Source: Ancistrus triradiatus
Taxonomy: Eukaryota > Chordata > Actinopteri > Siluriformes > Loricariidae
Assembly (NCBI GenBank): GCA_025084515.1
Contig: JAJAGP010000229.1
Span: forward strand, 1-64,000
Direction: 5' to 3'
Length of the DNA: 64,000 bases
Within the stretch, counting starts at the first letter, position 1. Each line of letters begins with the position of its first letter. A model generated the notes under the pieces. It was given only the letters and a program-made list of their open reading frames with translations. It did no database searches and was not told the DNA's origin. This document shows positions 23,191 to 34,843 of the stretch, one piece after another. The translations under genes were made by a program, and so were the position numbers.

Positions 23191-23226
<36 letters not shown>
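23191..23226. repeat. (GT)n microsatellite
   Basis: About 17 GT units placed exactly where the F1 right terminal region should continue. Confidence 0.95.
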
Positions 23227-23227
<1 letters not shown>

Positions 23228-23232
<5 letters not shown>

Positions 23233-23316
23233 AGAAAGATGAGAGATGAGATGAGAGAGGTTCTATAATTTTCATCATAGGTACACTTCAACTACACACT
23301 TTTTTGCCCCGCTGTA
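23228..23316. mobile_element. Tc1 family F2 deletion remnant
   Basis: AAAGATGAGAG and GTTCTATAATTTTCATCATAG with GGTACACTTCAACT match the subterminal region of the F2 element at 53655-53705. It is followed by CTTTTTTGCCCCGCTGTAT, which matches the F2 terminal repeat. Everything between is deleted, leaving ~90 bases. Confidence 0.7.
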
Positions 23317-23330
23317 TGTGTGTATATATG

Positions 23331-23383
<53 letters not shown>

Positions 23384-23414
23384 GTACATATATGTATATA
23401 TATGGGTGTGTATG

Positions 23415-23481
<67 letters not shown>

Positions 23482-23625
23482 ATGTATGTATGTATGTATG
23501 TATGTATGTATGTATATATATATATATACATATACACATACACACATACATACACACACACACACACATATATATACAGGTATATGTACGTATATAAATA
23601 TATATATACAGACACACACACAAGT
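23317..23625. repeat. Compound (TA)n/(TG)n/(TATG)n microsatellite
   Basis: About 300 bases of alternating purine-pyrimidine repeats: TA blocks at ~23335-23381, 23420-23475 and 23515-23527, TATG steps at 23480-23515, and CA/TA blocks to 23620. Open frames on both strands here (YIYIYI) are repeat artefacts. The sequence can form hairpins. Confidence 0.95.
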
Positions 23626-23639
23626 TGTCTTTTTTGCAC

Positions 23640-24214
23640 AGTAAAGTTTTAAGTGTCATTTGTTAATGTAACTCCATATTGTAGTGCTTGATAAATTGCC
23701 CATATGGTACTATCAGCTATTAATGAATGACAGTCCTTTATGCACTGCCTTCTCAGATTGGATTGGATTGGAGATGACGTATCTTCAGTTTAGGCTTGTG
23801 CCCTTGCCCTTTATGCACTGAAATTCTTCAAGATTCCTTAAATTGTTTAATGATGTTCTGTACTGTAGCGGGACAATATGCAAATCCCTTCCAATATTTC
23901 GTTGAGGAACATTGCTTTTAAACATTTCAACAATTTTCTCACATATTTGTTGACAAACTGGAGAACTGGATACTGTGGATTCTGATTTTGTACCAAATTA
24001 TGAGTATAATCACCTGTTGAGATAACTGTTTGAAATGACATATTTTTTTTTTACATCACTAGCCCTAAATTGCCTCCATCCCAACATTTATTTCGGAATA
24101 TTTTCGGTTCATACTGTTTGCAATTAAATAAAAGTTAATGTAAGGAACACTGCACTGCATTTTTTTAATTTACATTTTCCATACGTCCCAACTTTTTCTG
24201 AATTGGGTTGTGCA
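23640..24214 (-). mobile_element. Tc1/mariner-like family F5 remnant
   Basis: The right end CCCAACTTTTTCTGAATTGGGTTG is a terminal repeat widespread in fish. The antisense frame 24041-23847 reads FVNKYVRKLLKCLKAMFLNE and ILEGICILSRYSTEHH, which I take as a decayed N-terminal DNA-binding region. The catalytic part and left end are missing. Confidence 0.5.
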
Positions 24215-24363
24215 TGTGTGGATTTGGTTTTGGATGAGATTCATGACTGTGGCAGGCTACTTGAAATGGTTTTGGTCAAAGCATTCCAATCAGATATAAT
24301 GATAGGGAGTGAGTTGGTAGATGTTATTCTTAGACTGCTTTGCAGGATGTAGTGTGCTTTTCT

Positions 24364-24450
24364 GTGTTCACAAGTTTGTGAACCTTAGAATTTTCAATAT
24401 TTCTGCATAAACATGACCTAAAACATCACAAGATCTTCCTAAAGTCCTAA
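24364..24450. mobile_element. Tc1 family F1 terminal-repeat fragment
   Basis: CACAAGTTTGTGAACCTTAG, ATTTCTGCATAAACATGACC and TAAAACATCA match the F1 terminal repeat at 30978-31045. Only the terminal ~85 bases are present. Confidence 0.7.
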
Positions 24451-25039
24451 AGTAGGAATTGCAAATGGTAACCCATTCATTTCAAATACATCATGCATTA
24501 ATTTGACAGAGGCGGATGAAATTCAGAACTAAAATGATTTAGCCTACTTCTCCATCATGACTCAAAGCACTCTCAAGTCTGGTTTATAGTATGTTTGTAA
24601 TGTATGCCTTTGGAAACATGGTTGCCACAAATACATAAATAAACAAAACATATAATGGAAGAGACAACAAGCGTTCTAATCGAATATCTGCATCGAATAA
24701 CTAATCACTGCACCGACACAGATGCAATTGAAATATTTTCAGAACGTAATTTGCTCGTCACTAAACTATTTGATTTGTGCAAGAAGCAACATCTAGTGAC
24801 CATTATGTGTCAATAACAGTATTCTTGTCTAAAGACTCAATAGTCTTTTGACCACCCTAGGGACATTTTAAGTAGGTAAATAAGGTCCGTGCTACTAGAA
24901 GACACAGCAGTCACCGGCGATCGGCACTTCTATGTCTGTAGGTCAAGCCAACATGGCACTTTTAGTGTTAAGCAATGCTTGTAAGATCTTTCCCATGTTA
25001 CGGTCCGCCATATGAAAACAAAGGCAAACCATGAAAACA
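24451..25039. other. No feature recognised
   Basis: Mixed-composition DNA. No transposon ends or coding domains were recognised. Confidence 0.5.
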
Positions 25040-27720
25040 AAAATACAAAGGGTTTTTAGGACCCAATCGCTGTTAACTCCAGATGGAAATTGTGAACCAA
25101 AATATAAATAAATAAACTAAAATATAAATAAATGAACAAAACTAAATGAAGGAACGGGTCCGTGGTTAATGCAGGACCCGAACCTCAAACCCCAGATCTT
25201 TAGCGTCAGAAGCCAGACACTAACAGGAAGTCGGAGGTGTGGTCACTCTTCCAGCCTTGTTCACAAGCCCTCCCAGCTTAATAAATGAGCTCGCTGTGCC
25301 CTTTAGCTCCGTACCTGAGCAGCTAGTGCCACCCAGCTCCATAATTGAGCTCGTGGCACCCTTTAGCTCCGTACCTAAGCAGAGCAGAGCTAGTGCCGCC
25401 CAGCTCCATTCTTGAGCATGTTAGCTCTGTAGCCTTGAGCCTTTTGCTCTCCCATCTTTGGTAACAATCCCTGCGCCACAACCTTTAGTACCGATTCCTG
25501 TGCCGCGGCCGTTCTTCACGCACCTCGGGATTCCTCGCTGCTGCCGATGTCCTGTGAATAGAGACGGGCCCACTACCGCTCAAACCCACTATTTGAGCGG
25601 TAAGAGGAGGAGAAGAACGGCAGACACAAATGCTACCAGAGGCGAACTCAAAACAAGGTAATATACTTTGATAGAAACAAAAAGAAATAGGGACGCACTA
25701 AAGGAAAGCCTCAAACAGGACGCGAGCAGCGCATCCTGAAATGAAAGTAAAATTTAAACGAATAAACGGGATTTAAACGAATAAAGCGCAGAACGCAAAT
25801 AGTGGGTCTGAGTGGTAGTGGGCCCGTCTCTATTCAGAGGACATCAGCAACGCCGAGGAATCCCAAGGTGCGTGAAGAATGGCTGCGGCTACTCTGGCGT
25901 ACCAAGGCCTCTTTGTTTGGCAGAGAGGGGGAGTCCGACAGGCTAGGGGGAGTATTGGAGGTCTTTAGGGGCGTCGGGACGCCGCCCCTTAAGGGGGGGG
26001 GAGTACTATTAGGAGTCATGCTTTGATTGCTAGTGGCCAGCAATGGCTCTCTGTCACGGTATGGTCCCCCTTGGCACAATCACCCATGCTTCAGCCTTGA
26101 TCTAGCAATGCGCCGCAAATTACATGGAGACTGGAGGTAATATAAGGCGTAGTAAGGTAGAAAGGGCAAGATTCCTCTGTCTGCTTACCTGGTCGTCTGC
26201 ACACAGTCCCCTGGCTGCTCTTCAGCGACTTTCAGCTCCCCCGTCGTGGCGTTGAGCCCCCCGCATTATCCCTCGCCACTCCAGTCCTTATTTGGGCTGT
26301 GTTCTTCCCCACAGAGTGAGTGGGGAGTTGGGCTTCCCCTGTCGTCACTCTGTCTGTCGAGGAACGTTACGCTGCTGATCAGCGCCCTTCCTCGTTTCTA
26401 TGTTCCACGCTGCCCATATCCGGCAGCGATCATCGAGTGCCTCGTAATCGTGTTCTGCTCCGGTAGCCCTTGTGGCTGTGTTTCGCTTTGCTAGTCCACC
26501 ATCTACATTCGTTTCACGCTGCATGGTCCGTTACACACCTCTGGAATCCCCAGAGGCTTATGCCTTCGCACGCTTCATTCGCTCCGTGTTTTTAAAAGAA
26601 GTGTCTCTTCCTTTTCCCTTTGCAGGCGCATCCTGCAAAGCTTTAAAGTGCTATTGCAGGGCTTTGCTTTCCACCCAGTTAAAACCCTATCACTATTGAG
26701 ATAATACATACGTTTCAGTCCGTTTCTCAGCGGCTCGTTCTTCTGCCCTTCCTTCTCATATCTCTGTGTCGGAGGGGATGGTGCGTGGCACGTCCTGATT
26801 ACATTCGCCCCTGACACTAGAGATCAAGCGTTCAAGGCTCGAGTCCCGTATTAATCGCGGACCTGCAACTACATTTTTGGTTCTGGGTATTTATCTGTAT
26901 ATTTTGGTTCACTAATTCCATTTGGAGCTAACTGCACTTGGGTCCTAAAACCCATTATATTTTTATTTTCTACGGTTCGCCAGCTTTCTAATATGGCATA
27001 GCGTAACATAAGTAAACTAAAATATAAATAAATGAACGAAACTAAATGAAGGAACGGGTCCCGCATTAACCACGGGCCCTGTGGTTCTTCAAACCACGGA
27101 TCTTTAGTGTGAGAGGTGAACGTAATCAAAGCTTGCCCCACAGCCAGACACTAAGACTCTGGGAAAAGAGGAGGAGAGGAACAACAGACACAAGCGCCAC
27201 CAGAAGCAGACTCAAACAAGGTAATACACCATAACAGAAATGAAAAGAAATAGGGAGGCACTAAAGGAAAGCCTCAAACAGCTGCTCACAACAAGTAAAA
27301 TGAGGGATTTAAATGAATAAATGCATGCGCAGGTCGAGTTTTAGTGCTAGTGGGCTGGTCTCCACTCGAAGGACATTGACAGCACCGAGGAATCCTGAGG
27401 TGCGCAAAGAGTGCACGTGTGCAGATCGGCAACACGACAAAGGTGAATGGGAACTGGACTGCCGAGCTGTTCCTGCACCAATAGCATGACACAGTCTAAC
27501 GAAAGGCATGCGTTCGCCAAAATAAGCCCCTGGCTTAACGACGAAGCCCAGGGGGGTGGGGGTTGAAGGAGAACAGAAAGAAGCAAGGAAGGCCACGACA
27601 GAAGCTGTGAGTGCAGGGACATTGGAAATCTGATGTAGCCTTGCGACTCCACAACGCTGGCTCTCTTCCAAGAGTTAGCTACCACTGGCCCTGAGGGATT
27701 GTGGTCCATGGAGGAAATGA
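25040..27720. mobile_element. Rearranged cluster of LTR-retrotransposon pieces
   Basis: Several segments recur within the cluster in both orientations. TTAGGACCCAA-to-AACGGGTCC pieces lie at 25055-25230 and 27000-27160, with an inverted copy at 26830-26940. A gag-tail segment appears at 25499-25596 (+), 25796-25893 (-) and 27300-27440 (-). Degraded SSI/PEP-type repeats at 25290-25440 relate to 8582-9080. Minus frames 26079-25834 and 27709-27309 read a proline/serine-rich peptide ending RTLGFLGVADVL or RTSGFLGAVNVL, consistent with a Gypsy gag. No pol sequence remains. The mosaic suggests repeated insertion or inversion. Confidence 0.55.
25499..25893. repeat. ~98-bp inverted repeat
   Basis: 25499-25596 and 25796-25893 are reverse complements with a few mismatches, for example CGGGCCCACTACC against GGTAGTGGGCCCG. 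A ~200-base spacer separates them. Confidence 0.85.
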
Positions 27721-30700
27721 AGGTAAGTGGTGATGGCTATCCTTGCTCGAAAAACCAGAGAAGGCCACCAGCATGTGACATTACACAGGGTAAACGCGAA
27801 GGTATGGTCAGTTTGGCGGGATCCCCACAGTGCTGGGGGGGTCCTACTATCCCATTAACTAACTTTCCTGTATTGTACTCTAACCAGCAAACATGCATAG
27901 GAACATAATTGATTTATGGAATAACCCATATGCCTGTCCCAGACCATCCATAGCCTCCCAACATGCTGCAGCCACAGCTTCCAAGAGTCTGCCTAATAAT
28001 ATATTGGATATATTGGATTTGACCATCAACATAATCAGTGCTTTCAGCCAAATTAAAAGACCATGTGCTGCACCAAAAGCTAACATATATTCATGTATAT
28101 TGGTTTCTTTGGAGGTAAAAAGAAACCTTGACATTCCTGCTTCTCCCAGTGCATTACTTCCAGGACACGACTCCCATAGCAGAATGAAGCTGTCTCTCAG
28201 TCCCAACAACAGAAAGACCAGATCATCAACTTGGACCCCGATGTCCATCCTCTTCATCCCAATCCTTCTCTATGGCACCCCAACTCCCATCCTCTTTATT
28301 CCAAGTCTTACCTCATTTATCCTCTAAATCTCTATGTTCTCCTTTCTCATCTGAGGCCCTCTCCCATCTGTTTATGACATGCAAAACCCTTTCTCACTGA
28401 TCTACAACATCCAAACCCCTCCCTCATATTTCGATCTATGACAACCATCTATCTTTACTCACCCATCTGCTAGCCCAGCCACTCCTCACACCATTCAGTT
28501 AGTGAACTTAACTCTTTCTCTCTCAAATTCCTCAACCAATCTTATACACACTTACAGTTTCAGAATTGTCTCTAGCCTCCTCCATTTACTATTTGATCCA
28601 CTTCAGGGAGGATGGTTACTGTGTATACCACAGCAATGGAATTTTGCCACCTACTGGGACCACTTGGATCTAGATTTGTTTTGACGTGTATTTGCCAGAC
28701 ATCCCTTTGAGTTATGAGTGGCTACTAATCTCACCCCGACTCCATATGCTCCTCAATCATACCACAATGACAGCTCTACCTTCCTTACTCCCCTTCAGCA
28801 CCCACATCTTTTGTAAGAACCTCAAGGACACTCAATGCCTGCGTATGGTCTCTGCTGTTTCGCATACTCTTGCAAACTGCTTCATATCTGTTCATTCTGT
28901 GGCAAAGCTTATTCCCCCACCACATTTTGTGTAAGAACTTCAAGTACATGCAACACCCACATATGGTCTGTGCTGTTTTGCATATTCTTGCAAACTGCTT
29001 CATATCTGTTCATTCCATCTCAAAGCTCCCACATCACCTGCCCACAGTTTCCCCGTGATATGACCTCAAAAAATTGGTTTACTCTACACTCCATTCACTG
29101 ACCCTGTCCTAGCATGCAATCTCACGTCCCACCACTATCATTCATTCATCTGCTGGAAGCAAACATATTATTTCACCATATGCCTCATATGCCTTCGGTA
29201 GCCAAAGGCCTGTTCTGGATCATCCCAGTGTTTAATGCCTATTCTTCAATCTCCATTTCCTAGACTAAATCATTGTATTTTGCCTACCCAATATCTTGCC
29301 CAGACAGGGGCATTTCTACCATGACCTTGGCATTTCACAGCCTTGGCATCCCCTTGTCCCCTGAAAAAATGGAAGAGGATGCACTACAATCGCCCAAAGA
29401 TGTTTATGTGCAACAGCCACAGCACCCTCCATCAGCTTCTGAGGCTTCTACCCAAGCCACTTCCCACTGGTCAATGTTCCAATGGCTCTTATTTCTTTTC
29501 AGTTTTAGAAATTGTGAGCTTTGGTATCTCACGGAGATCCACTTCAAACCTCTGTTCCTAGATTTTCCAAAACTATCCTTATCTAAAAGAAAATTTCCAC
29601 GTTCTCATCCTACAAGCCCAATGGAATATATTAAATACAATTGCACTTGAATACTCTCAACATACTGAACAGGTTGGAAAACGTTCCAAGTACACTTGCA
29701 ACACAAAGTTCCTTGCTTTTTCCCACAAACCACTAACTCTTCTAATCCCCTCTTCATCACAGAGAAAGATGCCATTTTGTTTGACAAATTCACTCCCTTA
29801 GTGGCTACCCTTCAGACCAACTCTCAGGATTGGCACCATTTCCTATGTATGTAGGAGAGGTCTACCAGACCATATAGCAATATTTGGGGCATTGGTAATC
29901 ACAAGTATTTCATCTACCACCAACAGTTGAATCAGGAGATATACTGAAGACCTGAGAAAGGCACATTAACAGCTCATGTACATATAATTCGAACATCTGG
30001 GGCTTGGCTATCCTGCATCAGAAAGCCATACTGAATCGTCAGAGCACCTGCACCCCTTTCCATCTGTCCTAGTAACAATCATACCCCAATGGACACAAAG
30101 ATGTAGAGTTACAGAATAAATAAAAATTTGGCAGAAGGACCACGACGGAAACTAAACCAGCTGCCCAATTAGCTAGATATAGCTCCCACATCTCACTACT
30201 CACAAATAATAATAAACACATACAAATTAAAGGGGGTGGTGAGTTAGCACTCTGGCAGTGTAAAACTACTCTGAACTCCAGCCCAGTGTTCAGACTTCCC
30301 CTTTTCCATATCACCTAGTCACAAGCACCTATCACACCACATTGGTTAAGACCCTTTTCCTCCATCCTGTTCCAGAGTTGAAGGAGAAGTAGCAAAATCC
30401 TGATCACCTATATTTTACAACTTGCATTATGGTGTTATCCCCTGAACAAAAATCAAAAGTTATCTGGATTCCATTAGGATGTAGTAATTCAAGTAATTCA
30501 CAGGAACAAAAGTGCACACACCTTTTTCTATCTTTAACTCTGAAGCTTTGTAGACACACAACTAAATAAATCATGTAGTGTTGTATGCATTTATTTATGT
30601 AATCTGTCTTAGAAATAAACACAGAGGAATTGGTCTCACAAAACCCCAAAGCCATTTGCTGAAGTTTGTTAAAACATTCATGTCGAAAAGATCCTTCAAA

Positions 30701-30973
30701 ACACTCCACTGATGGATCATATTACATATTTAACTAATTCCTTCTATCACCCGGCAAAACCTCTAGACCATCACATCATTTAATGACAAGACTTACTTGA
30801 ATCACTTTGTGAAGCATTTGTCAGTGTCTACATTCCGTTACCTCTTCCACTCTGTCAGGATACAGAGCTTATTTTCATCTGGCTGGAGTTCTTTTCAACC
30901 ATCCTTCTCCTTCCCTTCAACACTAGTGATTGATTTTTTGACAACATGTATTTTTTGTAGTTATCTAATAACT
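27721..30973. other. Pyrimidine-rich region, unassigned, possible DIRS-like remnant
   Basis: Mostly CT-rich sequence on the plus strand with many short frames. The longest are 27893-28327 (144 codons) and 29273-29650 (125 codons), neither with a clear domain. The second contains YFAYPISCPDRG and HSLGIPLSPEKMEEDA, which resembles the LGIPLxPEKxxGP block after the catalytic motif in DIRS/Ngaro-type RTs, followed by decay. A tandem duplication of ~118 bases is at 28808-29040. No termini were identified. The assignment is weak. Confidence 0.25.
28808..29040. repeat. Two-copy ~118-bp tandem duplication
   Basis: CTTTTGTAAGAACCTCAAGG to AAGCTTATTCC is repeated as TTTTGTGTAAGAACTTCAAG to AAAGCTCCC with ~85 percent identity by eye. 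The shared core is TTGCAAACTGCTTCATATC. Confidence 0.8.
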
Positions 30974-30974
30974 A

Positions 30975-32320
30975 CAGTGATGCTTGAAAGTTTGTGAGCA
31001 CTTAAGAATGTTCTATATTTCTGCATAAATATGATCTAAAACATCACCATCAGTCCTAAAAGTATATAAAGAGAACCTAGTTAAACAAATGAGACAAAAA
31101 TGTTTTTGTTTATTTATTGTATTTATTTGTAAATTTATTTATTGAGGAAAATGATCCAATACTTCATATTAGTGAGTGGCAAAAGTATGTGAACCTTTGC
31201 TTTCAGTATCTGGTATGGCACCCTTGTGCAGCAATAACTGCAACTAAACATTTCCTGTAACTGTTGATCAGTCTTGCACGTGCTTGCACTTGCACGGCTT
31301 GGAGGAATTTTAGCCCATTAGAATTCTCTTATATAATTCAGAATTCATTGTCCCATCAATGATGGCAAGCCGTCCTGGCCCAGATGCAGCAAAACAGGCC
31401 CAAACCATGATACTACCACCACCATGTTTCATAGATGGGATAAGGTTCTTATGCTGGAATGCAGTGTTTTCCTTTCTCTAAACAGAACACTTTTCTTTTA
31501 AACCAAAAAGTTCTATTTTGGTCTCATCTGTCCACAAAACATTTTTCCAATAGAGTTCTGCCTTCTACACATGATCTATAGCAAACTACAGATGAGTAGC
31601 AATGTTATTTTCGGAGAACAGTGGCTTTCTCCTTGCAATCCTGCTGTGCACACCATTGTTGTTCAGTGTTCTTCTGATGGTGGAATCATGAACATTAACA
31701 TTAGCCAATATGAGAGAGGCCTTCAGTTGCTTTGAAGTTACCCTGGGGTCCTTTGTGACCTTGTCAACTATTACACACCTTGCTCTTGGAGTGAACTTTG
31801 TTGGTCAATCCCTCCTGGGGAGGGTAACAATGGTCTTTAATTTCCTCCATTTGTACACAATTTGTCTGACTGTGTATTGGTGGAGTCCAAACTCTTTAGG
31901 GATAGTTTTGTAAACTTTTCCAGTCTAATGAGTATCACCAACTCTTTTTCTGAGGTCCTCAGAAATTTCCTTCGTTCGTGTCATGATACACTTCCACAAA
32001 CATGTGATGTGAAGAGCAGACTTTGATAGATCCCTGTTCTTTAAATAAAACAAGGTGCCCACTCACCTGAGTGTCATCCCATTGACTGAAAACACCTGAC
32101 TCTAATTTCAACCTTCAAATTAAGTGCTAATCCTAGAGGTAATATTGGATAATTTTCCTCAATAAATAGATGACCAAGTATAATATTTTTGGCTCATTTG
32201 TTTAACTGGTTTCTCCTTATCTACTTTTAGGACTTGCATGAAAATCGGATGATGTTTTAGTCATATTTATGCAGAAATATAGCAAATTCTGAAGGATTCA
32301 CAAACTTTCAAGCACTACTG
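30975..32320 (-). mobile_element. Tc1-like family F1 element, both ends present
   Basis: The ends are CAGTGATGCTTGAAAG and the inverted CTTTCAAGCACTACTG, each flanked by TA (30973-30974 and 32321-32322), the standard Tc1 target duplication. The transposase lies antisense. The DNA-binding region (31680-31980) is recognisable but no open frame exceeds ~70 codons. About 200 bases are missing near 31319, where TTTTAGCCCATT is joined to AGAATTCTCTTAT, removing the part of the catalytic core containing the downstream acidic motif. Inactive. Confidence 0.9.
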
Positions 32321-32322
32321 TA

Positions 32323-32870
32323 CCTATATGTAAACATGTAAAAGCACAAAGCTGTAAGAGATTTAAATATTTCAAATTTATTTGTGTAGCTGCTGGTATG
32401 TCAGTGACTGTGAGCTATTGTTAATTGGTCTGCTTAGTTGTCAATGCATTAACACAGAACAACAGATGGTAAAAAATAGAATATGCCCTTTTACTCCCTT
32501 CAGGAGAAAGTTATTGTCCTGCATGTTTTCATCACAGACACCTAAAAATTATCCGCTCAGACAATCAAAAACTCATACTGATAAAACATGCAGTAGTTAG
32601 GCGAAGTCTATGCTTGCTTTTTATTTGTAGAAAAACATCAACAAGAAGGTTAGTTCACTGCTAAAAGCATTTCACTATGCGATCTGCTGTTTTCTTCTTC
32701 AGGGCAAGCATAACATAATAGTCTTGCCCTGCAGCTAGATACCTGTGTCTTCATGCCCTCCCTGGGATCGTTAGCATTAGAATTTTTTTCAGAGATGTCT
32801 CTCCTATGTAATACCTATGGCTTCATTAACACAGTGACTCAAATCAACTTCACATTATTTACATTAAACC
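32323..32870. other. No feature recognised
   Basis: AT-rich DNA. The frame 32382-32600 has no recognisable domain. Confidence 0.5.
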
Positions 32871-33052
32871 TACCAACATCCCAGAGTTGAAGTGTTCTGT
32901 ATGGCAGAATGGGCTAAAATTCCTTCAAACTGATGTGCAGGACTAATCTACAGTTAATGGAAATGCATAGTTGGGAGTTACTGCTGCACAAGGGGGTCAC
33001 ACCAGGCACTGGAACCAGGAACAAGAATACTTTTGCCACTCATAGCTATATA
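32871..33052 (+). mobile_element. Tc1 family F1 fragment, transposase C-terminal end
   Basis: CAACATCCCAGAGTTGAAG, TGGGCTAAAATTCCTTC and GGGGTCACACCAG match, in reverse orientation, the region near the left end of the F1 copies (19500-19670, 31190-31330). Terminal repeat absent. Confidence 0.8.
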
Positions 33053-33892
33053 ATATGAATCCATATTGTAATACGAATCCAAATTGTAATAACTAGTAGA
33101 GCTTCAGTGACATCTCCATACTGAAATAGCTGACGACACATCAAAAAAAATTAATAAATCACCAAACATACATGGACCATAACAATAAAGCTTCTCTACC
33201 TACATGTTTTTTTAAATTAGCATGAAAGTCTTGCCATGAGTTAGAGCAGAGCATATGATCGGGATATTTGCCTAGTTGTATGTTTGAAATAGACAGGATA
33301 CACTATGTGTAGTTCATAATTTGAGGAATACTAGCATATACGATCCACATAAAAATGGCAGCAACAGAATGGGTTCTACTGAAAACCTAGTATGGCATTT
33401 TAATATGTGGTTACCACCCCCACAATGAGGCATTTCAACAACTTTGTGTCCTGCTTTCCTACAGCAAAGTCCATAAAGGAATGGTCTGCCATTCTTAATG
33501 GAGAACTTTGCAGACTGCGTTAACTTTAATTGAAATGGAAAACAATAAATATTGAAATGACAATGCTTTAGCAAGTTGCAAAAATATAGAGATATTACAA
33601 ACAAAAACAAGAAAGTTTGGTGTTAAATTTTCACTTACACTTAGGTTTGCTGATTGCACTTCTCTTTTTCTTTGCATTTGACTTTTGTCCCCTTTTAGAC
33701 ATGTTTTAAATTTTTCTACCACTCAAATAAGAATGCATGCTCATTTGGTCAAGTAATATGTGAAAATACTGAGAGAATAGCAAAAATTACAGCAGAAGAA
33801 GGAGTTTAAGCTATTAATTTTGACATTCATAAAATGAAACCACCATTCAAATTTTACTGATTTAATTAAATGTTTAACTGATTTCATACTCA
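33053..33892. other. Mostly unassigned; possible short antisense exon at 33644-33769
   Basis: On the minus strand a polypyrimidine tract and CAG (~33770) precede 5'-UTR-like sequence, an ATG at 33702 with an in-frame stop just upstream, a basic peptide beginning MSKRGQKSNAKKKRS, and a GTGTAAGT-type donor at ~33642. This would be a plausible first coding exon of a host gene, but no partner exon is visible and the peptide was not recognised. The 98-codon antisense frame 33314-33610 has no known domain. Confidence 0.2.
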
Positions 33893-34093
33893 CTTACATT
33901 TACGTCATTTAGCAGACACCCTTATCCAAAGGGACTTACAATTGATATAATCTTGTAATCCAAGAAATTGTGGGTTAAGGTCCTTGCTCAAGGAGCCAAC
34001 AGTGGCAGCCTGACAGGAGTCAGGGGTAGGGATTGAACCCTGGACCTTATGGACTACAGTCTGATACTTTAACCACTAGGCTACCACAGTCTA
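33893..34093 (-). mobile_element. tRNA-derived SINE
   Basis: On the minus strand the head contains GTTAAAGTATCAGAC and a box-B-like GGTTCAATCC. The core reads CCTTGAGCAAGGACCTTAAC, and the tail reads GGATAAGGGTGTCTGCTAAA then TGACGTAAATGTAA, typical of a widespread fish SINE. It would depend on a LINE for mobility. No clear target duplication was found. Confidence 0.8.
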
Positions 34094-34487
34094 CTGGCCA
34101 CTTTTCTAAGTACATAAGTAATTGAATTTCCAGCCCTGATTTGTTTAATTTTGGCTAATCAAATAAACTAAAATCCTATATTAACTGACTTCCTCAATGT
34201 TCAAGCAATCCATACAGCAGTTCAAGGTACGGCATCCATACGGCATAGTTGACAAACTACAAACCAAAAGGTCTTGATGCATTCTCAAAAAAAAATGATG
34301 CAAAAATATGTCATGTCATGTCCCAAATGAACTGTTTCAAAAACAAGTGTTGCTGTTAGGGTAAATGGTCTCAATTATTTGTCATTGTTTTCAGTACCTC
34401 AATATTTTTGCAACTTTCTAAAGCATTATTGTGAACAATATTAATTTTTTTGCATTACAGGTAAAGTTCACTATTTGACTCTATATA

Positions 34488-34806
34488 CAGTGGTGTGAAA
34501 AAGTGTTTGCCCCCTTCTTGAGTTCCTAATTTTTTTGCATGTTTGTCACACACAAGTGTTTCAGAACATCAAACTGATTTAAATATTAATCAAATACAAC
34601 ACAAGTAAACAGAAAATGCAGTTTTTAAATGAAGGTGTTTATTACTAAGGGAGAAAAAAATCCAAACCTATATGGCCCTGTGTGAAAAAGTGATTGCCCC
34701 CTTTGTTAAAACATAACTTAACTATGGTTTATCACACCTGAGTTCACTGTCTCTAGCCACACCCAGGCCTGATTATTGCCATACCTGTTCTCAATCAGGA
34801 CATCAC

Positions 34807-34808
<2 letters not shown>
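34488..34808. mobile_element. Tc1-like family F3 element, left portion
   Basis: It starts with TA then CAGTGGTGTGAAAAAGTGT, the F3 terminal repeat, followed by TTTGCCCCC and the untranslated leader to CAATCAGGACATCACTTA. The rest resumes at 41344. The interruption coincides exactly with the microsatellite tail of an antisense LINE. Confidence 0.85.

Positions 34809-34842
<34 letters not shown>
34807..34842. repeat. (TAA)12 microsatellite, LINE 3' tail
   Basis: In the sense of the adjacent antisense LINE this is a (TTA)n tail immediately after its 3' UTR. Confidence 0.95.

Positions 34843-34843
<1 letters not shown>

Noticed and set aside
23275..23659. Six overlapping open frames of 97-123 codons rich in YIYIYI and VCMYVC
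   Set aside because: They are translations of a TA/TG microsatellite on both strands, with no stop codons because of the repeat composition.
27893..28327. 144-codon plus-strand frame as a host protein
   Set aside because: It has no recognisable domain, a low-complexity C-terminus (ILFIPILLYGTPTPILFIP) and an overlapping antisense frame of similar length. It is likely chance in pyrimidine-rich DNA.
33314..33610. CCHC zinc knuckle in the antisense frame (LCCRKAGHKVVEMPHC)
   Set aside because: Spacing does not fit CX2CX4HX4C and no other retroelement sequence surrounds it.
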